Source: Lentimicrobium sp. (GTDB lineage: Bacteria; Bacteroidota; Bacteroidia; Bacteroidales; Lentimicrobiaceae). From it: DNA of 64,000 nt. The translations under genes were made by a program, and so were the position numbers. Below are positions 58,812-64,000 of this stretch, piece by piece. The notes under the pieces were generated by a model. It worked only from the letters and a program-made list of their open reading frames with translations. It was not told where the DNA came from and did not search any database. Numbering within the stretch: the stretch's first letter is position 1; each line of letters opens with the position of its first letter. The stretch lies in NCBI GenBank assembly GCA_019429275.1, contig JAHYJC010000026.1, positions 1-64,000 on the forward strand, given 5' to 3'.

Positions 58812-58872
58812 ACAGATAAGCACAAACACTTGTACTTCGAGTACGCTGATGAAATTTTAGCTTCTTATCTGT
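58812..58872 (+). repeat. nested hairpin downstream of IS110 remnant
   Basis: ACAGATAAG (58812-58820) pairs with CTTATCTGT (58864-58872), and inside lies GTACT-TCG-AGTAC (58832-58844). The structure sits in the 160-bp non-coding stretch after the transposase and could be part of the IS end, including a guide RNA, or simply the terminator of the region. Confidence 0.5.
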
Positions 58873-58916
58873 TTTCTTAACATGCTGATATTGTTTAACA
58901 TACTAATTATTTACGG

Positions 58917-59663
58917 ATGAAAAAGACAGCAATCCTATTAATTACAATAACATTTCTTTTGGGTTTCTCAATGCAATCTGACTTCCTAACTGACCAAAAA
59001 AGATTTGAAAGAGTAAGAACATTAATCAAGGAAAAGCAACAGACAATTCAAAACAATCTAAGTGTAAACAATTTAGAACTTGAAAATTTTAATCTTTTAA
59101 TTTTAGTATATAAAGATAGTGATGAGTTTGAACTTTACGCTAAAACGAATCAAGAGACAATTTATAAGAAAATCAAATCCTACGAAATTTGCTCACGTTC
59201 GGGACAACTTGGTCCAAAACGAAAGCAAGGAGACTATCAAGTACCTGAAGGATTTTATTATATTGACCGTTTTAACCCGACAAGTAACTTTTATTTGTCT
59301 CTAGGAATCAATTATCCAAACCAATCAGACCGAAAGAAAAGTAAATTCTCAAATTTAGGTGGAGACATTTATATTCACGGATCTTGTGTGACAATTGGTT
59401 GTTTACCAATGACTAATGATAAAATAAAAGAAATCTATTTGTATGCTATACACGCTAAAAATAATGGACAATCTAAAATCCCAGTTTATATTTTCCCTTT
59501 TAAAATGACAAATCAAAACATGAATAGGTATAAATCAAAATATAAGGATAATAAAGAACTTATTGACTTTTGGACTAATTTAAAAATTGGCTATGACAAG
59601 TTTAAAAGTGAAAACAAAGAATTAAAAATCTCATTTGCAGAGAATGGCGACTATAAATATTGA
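58917..59663 (+). CDS. L,D-transpeptidase (YafK-like, YkuD domain)
   Basis: A 248-residue protein has a signal peptide or anchor (about 4-18). Its YkuD catalytic domain has the GPKRKQGDYQVPEGFYYI entry and the active-site motif IHG-SCVTIGC, with His154 and the nucleophile Cys162. These enzymes act on peptidoglycan stem peptides in the periplasm; YafK homologues release bound lipoprotein. It is a single gene, markedly A+T-rich, between two insertion sequences, so it was probably acquired. Confidence 0.85.
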   Translation: MKKTAILLITITFLLGFSMQSDFLTDQKRFERVRTLIKEKQQTIQNNLSVNNLELENFNLLILVYKDSDEFELYAKTNQETIYKKIKSYEICSRSGQLGPKRKQGDYQVPEGFYYIDRFNPTSNFYLSLGINYPNQSDRKKSKFSNLGGDIYIHGSCVTIGCLPMTNDKIKEIYLYAIHAKNNGQSKIPVYIFPFKMTNQNMNRYKSKYKDNKELIDFWTNLKIGYDKFKSENKELKISFAENGDYKY

Positions 59664-59904
59664 AGAAAAGCCTATGCATAACAAATAAGACTTAAACGCA
59701 GTCGTTTCGATTTAAGTAAGTGTTGAACTTTACCGACCTGCGGGAATCTACACTTCGGCTTGGTTCGGCTGCGCTCACCACAGGTCGCTCAGTGCAGGCC
59801 TGGGGATTCAATGTTTTGCGCCGGCTCTCCGGTTGGTTTTTCGGGCAAATCTCACTGAAAAATTCCGTTTGTCATTTCAGGGTTTGGGGCATTTGTCTGT
59901 TTAT
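59664..59904. other. intergenic region before the IS1634-type element
   Basis: The first half holds a possible hairpin (ACTTAAA / TTTAAGT near 59688-59715). The second half is GC-richer than its surroundings and not coding. No feature is assigned. Confidence 0.4.
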
Positions 59905-61512
59905 TTCCTGACTTGTCCACCCTTTCCAGTGAGAAAAATATTAACATTGTAAATCAGGTACATACGTTATAAAAAACGTAAATTTGTCGCACTAAGGCAA
60001 ATTTATGCTACGTATCAGGGTGGTTAAAACAGCATCAGGGGCTAATGCAGTCCAAATTGTTTATTATAAGAACCGTAAACGCATTATCTTCAAACATATT
60101 GGTTCAGCAAATAGTGCTCAGGAACTGGCATCGCTAAAAATGATCGCGCAAGATGTGATCAGGAATTTCACCCCAGAGATTCCTTTATTCGAAGAAGTAA
60201 AGCTTAACAATCTGCTGCATCTTGACAAGACTGATTTTTTAGGGGTGTATTTCACTTTTCTATATGAGGTTATTTCTGGTTTGATTTCCCAGGTGGGTCT
60301 GGATAAGATCAAAAAGCAACTATTGCTTGATCTGGTAACCATGAGGATTGTGGAACCGGCTTCAAAGGTGCGTTCAATTGAGCTTTTAGAGACCTATTTT
60401 GGCATCAAACACAGAAGGCAGAGTTATTATCAATCTGCTGCGCAATGGCTCCCTCTGAAGGATGCAATTGAAGATATCGTAGTGGAGTTTGCCAAGCAGA
60501 AATGCGGTTTTGATTTTGATTTGTTGTTTTACGATGTGACCACTCTTTATTTTGAAACATTTCAGGAGGATGAGCTGCGAAGAAACGGCTTTTCAAAAGA
60601 CAACAAATCCCAACAGCCCCAGATTTTAGTAGCCCTTATGGTTACCAGGGAAGGCTTCCCGATAGCCTACAGCATTTTCTCGGGCAATACATTTGAGGGC
60701 CATACAATCATACCCGTGGTGAATAGATTTGTCAAAAAACACGCAGTAAAGGAATTTACGGTGGTGGCTGATGCAGCCATGATAAGCAACACCAACATAA
60801 AGGAACTATTAGCCAATCAGATCAACTACATTGTTGGGGCAAGGCTGGGGAATATCTCTGGTGATTTGATTGACCAGATTCACCGTAGGATTACCAAGAC
60901 GGACGGTGAGAGCATCCGGATAACAACAGCTAATGGATATTTGATTTGTGCTTATTCTTCGGTTCGGTATCGAAAAGATAAGTACGAAATGGAAAAGCAA
61001 ATTGAAAAGGCCCGGGCCATAATTGAAACTCCCTCCAAAGGCAAAAGGGTAAAATTCATCAAAACCCAAGGGGAGCATCCGGTACTCAATGAAGAATTGA
61101 TAGAAAAATCAAAAAAACTACTGGGTATCAAGGGTTATTACACCAATTTAACCGAGGATGTGGCAAGCAATCAAACCATCATTGACCGATACCATGAATT
61201 GTACAAGGTGGAGCAAGCCTTCAGGATTTCCAAGCACGATTTACAAGCAAGGCCCATCTTTCACTTTAAAGATGACCCTATTCATCTTCATATCTTGATC
61301 TGTTTCATGGCGTTGGTGGTGTCAAAACACATCGAACTAACCACTGGTGATTCAATCAAAAAATTTTTAAGCGAATGCAAAAAGATCACTGATGCTCGAA
61401 TGCTCAACAAGATCACAAACAAGGAAGTTCGAATAAGAGTAAAACATACCCCAAAAACACTGCATTATATCCAGTCCTTAAATTTGTCGCACTAAAGTGG
61501 ACAAGTCAGGAA
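59905..61512 (+). mobile_element. IS1634-type insertion sequence
   Basis: A 16-bp perfect terminal inverted repeat, TTCCTGACTTGTCCAC at 59905-59920 and its complement at 61497-61512, encloses a single intact transposase gene; the element is about 1.6 kb. A second pair, the direct repeat AAATTTGTCGCACTAA at 59980-59995 and 61480-61495, flanks the gene inside the ends. A clear target-site duplication was not seen. Confidence 0.8.
60005..61495 (+). CDS. IS1634-family DDE transposase
   Basis: This 496-residue IS4-superfamily transposase is intact. The catalytic triad is D177 (FYDVTTLYFE), D256 (VVADAAMIS) and E403 (YKVEQAFRISK), followed by the usual HLHILICFMAL segment. It catalyses cut-and-paste movement of its element. 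The stop codon lies in the internal repeat CACTAA, two bases before the right terminal repeat. The reading frame is complete, so the element could still be mobile. Confidence 0.9.
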   Translation: MLRIRVVKTASGANAVQIVYYKNRKRIIFKHIGSANSAQELASLKMIAQDVIRNFTPEIPLFEEVKLNNLLHLDKTDFLGVYFTFLYEVISGLISQVGLDKIKKQLLLDLVTMRIVEPASKVRSIELLETYFGIKHRRQSYYQSAAQWLPLKDAIEDIVVEFAKQKCGFDFDLLFYDVTTLYFETFQEDELRRNGFSKDNKSQQPQILVALMVTREGFPIAYSIFSGNTFEGHTIIPVVNRFVKKHAVKEFTVVADAAMISNTNIKELLANQINYIVGARLGNISGDLIDQIHRRITKTDGESIRITTANGYLICAYSSVRYRKDKYEMEKQIEKARAIIETPSKGKRVKFIKTQGEHPVLNEELIEKSKKLLGIKGYYTNLTEDVASNQTIIDRYHELYKVEQAFRISKHDLQARPIFHFKDDPIHLHILICFMALVVSKHIELTTGDSIKKFLSECKKITDARMLNKITNKEVRIRVKHTPKTLHYIQSLNLSH

Positions 61513-61513
61513 G

Positions 61514-61645
61514 GAGACGTGCCGCCAGGCACGTCTCTACCACTGGGATTTCGGAAGGCCGCCCTTAATGTAAAGACGCGCTTTGCGGCGCGTCTCAAAT
61601 TTAATTTATATGCATGCCCTGTACAGACGCGCTTGTGGCGCGTCT
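61514..61645. repeat. three GC-rich hairpins in tandem
   Basis: Three hairpins share the stem AGACG: GAGACGTGCC/GGCACGTCTC at 61514-61537, AGACGCGC/GCGCGTCT at 61574-61595, and AGACGCGC/GCGCGTCT at 61625-61645. They sit directly beside the right end of the IS1634-type element. They resemble dispersed REP-like sequences rather than terminators, as no T-run follows. Confidence 0.75.
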
Positions 61646-61710
61646 TGCGGGGGGGTGATTATTGTATAATAGAATATTGATTTAAGCTCAAATCGAATTG
61701 GAACAGATTG

Positions 61711-61968
61711 TTATTCCTTTTCCCCAAACCGACCCTCCATAATCCCTGTTACCGAAAGATCTTCATCCAAATCGGGCCAATGAAGGCCTGTTCCGTTACA
61801 AATGATTTCAATGTTGGTGAGCTGTTCAGGGCTTGCATTACGCAGCTTTTCATTCAATTCTACAGGAAAAGAAACCTGTTTCCTGTCGGAAAGGACCAGG
61901 TACACATATCCGTTTTTATACCAGGCTTTTAGGGCTTTAAACATTAATTCAGCTACCATGTACTTCAT
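61711..61968 (-). CDS. DUF2442 domain-containing protein
   Basis: The 85-residue protein has the DUF2442 pattern (VYLVLSDRKQVSFPVELN, then LTNIEIICNGTGLHWPDLDEDLSV). Such proteins often follow DUF4160 genes in small two-gene modules resembling toxin-antitoxin systems, as here with a 20-bp overlap. Activity is unproven. Confidence 0.85.
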   Translation of the reverse strand: MKYMVAELMFKALKAWYKNGYVYLVLSDRKQVSFPVELNEKLRNASPEQLTNIEIICNGTGLHWPDLDEDLSVTGIMEGRFGEKE

Positions 61969-62185
61969 GCCACTTGTCCTTTATTAAGTTAAAGTGCTCA
62001 ATAATCAAATCCTGCGCCTGCTTGATATCCTGAACTTTTAATCCCTGGGAAAAGTCCAACTCTACCGGCTCCATCCAGAATTTGGCAAAACCTCCTGCTT
62101 TTCTAACGTGAACATGCATTGGTTCCTGACCTTCATTAGAGTAAAAGAAAAAAACAAATCCAAACTTACGGAAAACCTCAGGCAT
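61949..62185 (-). CDS. DUF4160 domain-containing protein
   Basis: The protein has 78 residues from the ATG at 62185; twelve further codons are open upstream. It has the DUF4160 signature FRKFGFVFFFYSNEGQEPMHVHVRK. It overlaps the following DUF2442 gene by 20 bp, so the two products are made together and probably interact. It may be the effector of the pair; this is inference. Confidence 0.85.
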   Translation of the reverse strand: MPEVFRKFGFVFFFYSNEGQEPMHVHVRKAGGFAKFWMEPVELDFSQGLKVQDIKQAQDLIIEHFNLIKDKWHEVHGS

Positions 62186-62442
62186 AAGATTGATTATTTT
62201 GATTAAGACAAATTTAATCATTCCATTGGAAAAATGCCAATAGAAGAATTAGCTCCTTTCCCACTTTTTCTCGCTTCGCTCTCTTGCCTTGTTACCAGGT
62301 TTTTTTCAAGGCCAAAAGGGCAGGAAGGGATTGGCCCTATTTCTTCTGGGTTTTTGAATTGCAAATTCTGCTATGTTCAGAGCGGCATTGTAAACTCAAC
62401 CTAATGAAAGTTTTGGGCTTTTGAATAACCTTTACAGGCCAA

Positions 62443-63018
62443 TTATTTTGATGTATTAATTAATTCTTGGACCTTCACGATGCCCTCTCTTTTTAGAAAA
62501 TATCTTTTTCCTGACGGGGGGGCTTTTGTCCAAGTTTCAAAATTTAAGCCAATATTTATCAATTCATTAGAAAGTTTTTCCATCTCCAATTTTGACCAAC
62601 AGCAATATTTGTTACGAGAATATATTTGACCCACTAAGGGAAAAGGGTTTTTTCCCAAAAGAATAATCCAATCTACATCGTCTTTAGGTGGAAGTGTTTT
62701 GTGAAAAAAACCAAAGTGTAATTTTCTGAAAGGGATAATTGTCTTTTTTTTTCTTCTAAAGAAGTGATATGCTATTATTTGTTCTTTTTCTTGGTCAATT
62801 GATACTCGGTAAACAATTCGTGCAGTTGGGAAAATAATAATATCTGCTAAATAAAAAACTAATGGACTAAAAATCCAAAATTTTAAAGAGGGCAAAGAAC
62901 CAGTAAAAATCCAATGAAAAAAGAGAATCACAAACAATGATCTAAAACCAAACCGAATAAAATAGAAGTATACAACCTCAAAACCGTTAGGTGTCTTTAT
63001 TGCACTGAAGTCTCTCAT
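62443..63018 (-). CDS. membrane protein of unknown function
   Basis: A 191-residue protein has two membrane helices (about 25-42 and 48-66) and a basic cytoplasmic C-terminal domain of about 110 residues with FRRKKKTIIPFRKLHFG. The arrangement resembles proteins with a membrane-linked PH-like fold, but I do not recognise a family. It lies in the accessory right-hand region after the RHS fragment and could be an immunity-type protein. Confidence 0.65.
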   Translation of the reverse strand: MRDFSAIKTPNGFEVVYFYFIRFGFRSLFVILFFHWIFTGSLPSLKFWIFSPLVFYLADIIIFPTARIVYRVSIDQEKEQIIAYHFFRRKKKTIIPFRKLHFGFFHKTLPPKDDVDWIILLGKNPFPLVGQIYSRNKYCCWSKLEMEKLSNELINIGLNFETWTKAPPSGKRYFLKREGIVKVQELINTSK

Positions 63019-63065
63019 TGAGATTGCTTATAAAGGTTCTGATCCAATTGTTTCCCTTTCTGGTT

Positions 63066-63335
63066 TCACAACAACATTGGTTGAGCAGTAACCCAGCCGC
63101 CGGTTTCCAGCTGCTGCCTTATTTTTGCTCCTGAGGCTGTGTAGGTGTAGTTGATCATTTCGGCGTTTAGCATTGAGACCCTCATGGGCAAATTTAGAAA
63201 ATTATAATAAATATTGCGCGATGTTCGGTATTCTCTTGTCATGTTTCCATTGCTGTCATAATCGTAAAGCGTCCGATAAAATCCTTCGGGATCAAGGCCC
63301 ATAAAAAAGTCGGTCACTACCAAATTATAACCCAA
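63066..63335 (-). pseudogene. RHS-repeat fragment
   Basis: An 89-codon frame holds YD-repeat-like motifs (YDYDSNGNMTREYRTSRNI, then YNFLNLPMRVSM and INYTYTASGAKIRQQ), the pattern of RHS-repeat proteins that form shells around C-terminal toxins. The start, core and toxin parts are missing, so it is a remnant. It begins inside the end of the neighbouring lipoprotein gene (19-bp overlap). Confidence 0.75.
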
Positions 63336-63913
63336 TATATAATTAATTTGGAACTGTGATCAATAAATGCTCCATTGGCATAACCATTACCGAAATTATC
63401 TTGATCCTCTGGTTTTGCAAATTCCTTGACTTTTTCAATGCCTTTGTCATTAAAAAAATTTCCCATCCCTCGTCTGAAGCCCAGAATAACAGTATTTTGG
63501 GCATCTAAACTATCTCGAAAGGAATAAACGGGATCATCAAGACCGGGAATTGGGAACCTTTCTTCCGGGCTTGATTCTTTAAAGTTTGGCACAAAAAAAC
63601 TCAAAGTATCTTGAAAGTCACTCTTGAAGATACTTAGGTTTTCTAAACTGGATAAAACTGATAAAAACTCCTCATCCTGGGGTTCATCCTTAAAAAACAA
63701 ACCACAGTAGCCTTTATAATAAAGAGCACTTGGGTTAATTACTCTTAAAAAATTCCCATTACTTGGCAATGACGAAAAAACATCAAATGGTTCTTCAAGA
63801 ATAAAAAGCTTGAAATGTTTAATATGCTTCTCAAAGTCTTGCTTAACTCCTGTTTCACAGCTGGTTAAAAAAATAAATATGGTTATAGCGAAATACTTGA
63901 AAACAAATTTCAT
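63317..63913 (-). CDS. lipoprotein of unknown function, possible immunity protein
   Basis: The protein has 198 residues from the ATG at 63913, with a lipoprotein signal (lipobox LTSC, Cys at about residue 18). The mature part is mixed alpha/beta with no family I recognise. It starts 2 bp after the stop of a frame entering from the right edge, and an RHS fragment follows. Lipoproteins directly after the toxin end of RHS genes are often immunity proteins; this is inference only. Confidence 0.7.
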   Translation of the reverse strand: MKFVFKYFAITIFIFLTSCETGVKQDFEKHIKHFKLFILEEPFDVFSSLPSNGNFLRVINPSALYYKGYCGLFFKDEPQDEEFLSVLSSLENLSIFKSDFQDTLSFFVPNFKESSPEERFPIPGLDDPVYSFRDSLDAQNTVILGFRRGMGNFFNDKGIEKVKEFAKPEDQDNFGNGYANGAFIDHSSKLIIYWVIIW

Positions 63914-63915
63914 AA

Positions 63916-64000
63916 TCACTGATTTTTAATTAAAGGCCTTAAGGTTTTACCGGTGTACTCCTCAGGATTTTTGTGTACACTGATAAAATTGAATTGCCGG
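63916..64000 (-). CDS. C-terminal end of a gene cut by the window edge
   Basis: The last 27 codons of a frame entering from the right end in ...KNPEEYTGKTLRPLIKNQ and stop with TGA at 63916-63918. The residues look like real coding sequence and lie 2 bp before the lipoprotein ATG. It could be the toxin end of an RHS-type gene; the window shows too little to tell. Confidence 0.5.
   Translation of the reverse strand, partial: RQFNFISVHKNPEEYTGKTLRPLIKNQ

Noticed and set aside
59664-59720. attC-like integron cassette site after the L,D-transpeptidase gene
   Set aside because: The sequence has TAACAA and a hairpin, but the core sites do not match the attC consensus and no integron integrase is present.

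Overview
The window is chromosomal DNA from a member of the Bacteroidota, probably a Bacteroidales-like or environmental lineage. Four things point there. Several secreted proteins carry C-terminal type IX secretion (T9SS) sorting domains. Many genes have the Bacteroidota-type -7 promoter element TAnnTTTG. The gene order ftsX / DUF3098 / uppP / truB and the trio ileS / DksA-like / lspA are typical of the phylum. A TonB-dependent receptor with a carboxypeptidase-like N-terminal domain is also present. I cannot name a genus.

Region 1 to 11.6 kb looks like an accessory island. It is visibly A+T-richer than the rest and holds four genes on the plus strand that form one phospho-signalling locus. 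Two paralogous giant proteins combine a Ser/Thr kinase, a TPR-like segment and fourteen WD40 blades. They are followed by an FHA / zinc-ribbon / Ser/Thr kinase protein and a PP2C phosphatase. A tyrosine recombinase follows on the minus strand, just 3' of a tRNA-Cys gene, as expected for an element integrated at that tRNA. The left edge carries a tandem repeat resembling the end of an IS21-like element. This kinase/phosphatase locus is the most interesting candidate system in the window.

Region 11.6 to 36.4 kb is mostly core genome. It holds a small CWC protein and folB, a queuosine-precursor transporter, mgtE, a frameshifted peptide deformylase, aspS, secreted or lipid-anchored proteins of unknown function, a 2031-residue alpha-2-macroglobulin-like protein with a DUF3108 partner, a beta-helix lipoprotein paired with a TonB-dependent receptor, a MORN-repeat protein, ileS and a DksA-like regulator.

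Region 36.5 to 44.5 kb begins with lspA. A degraded second copy of the lspA 3' end lies 6.1 kb further on. The two copies flank T9SS-exported proteins: a papain-like/beta-helix protein broken by two in-frame stop codons, and a BNR-repeat protein. Two REPIN-like inverted repeats and a MntA/HepT toxin-antitoxin pair follow.

Region 44.5 to 57.4 kb holds the truB / uppP / DUF3098 / ftsX operon, further secreted proteins (one broken by a TAG codon), leuS and an OPT-family transporter.

Region 57.4 to 64 kb is again accessory. It holds a decayed IS110 element, an L,D-transpeptidase, an intact IS1634-type element, GC-rich hairpin repeats, a DUF4160/DUF2442 pair, unknown membrane and lipoprotein genes, and fragments of an RHS-type gene. 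Disrupted genes (deformylase, T9SS protein, lipoprotein, IS110, RHS) recur across the window, so either the genome is decaying or the assembly has local errors.
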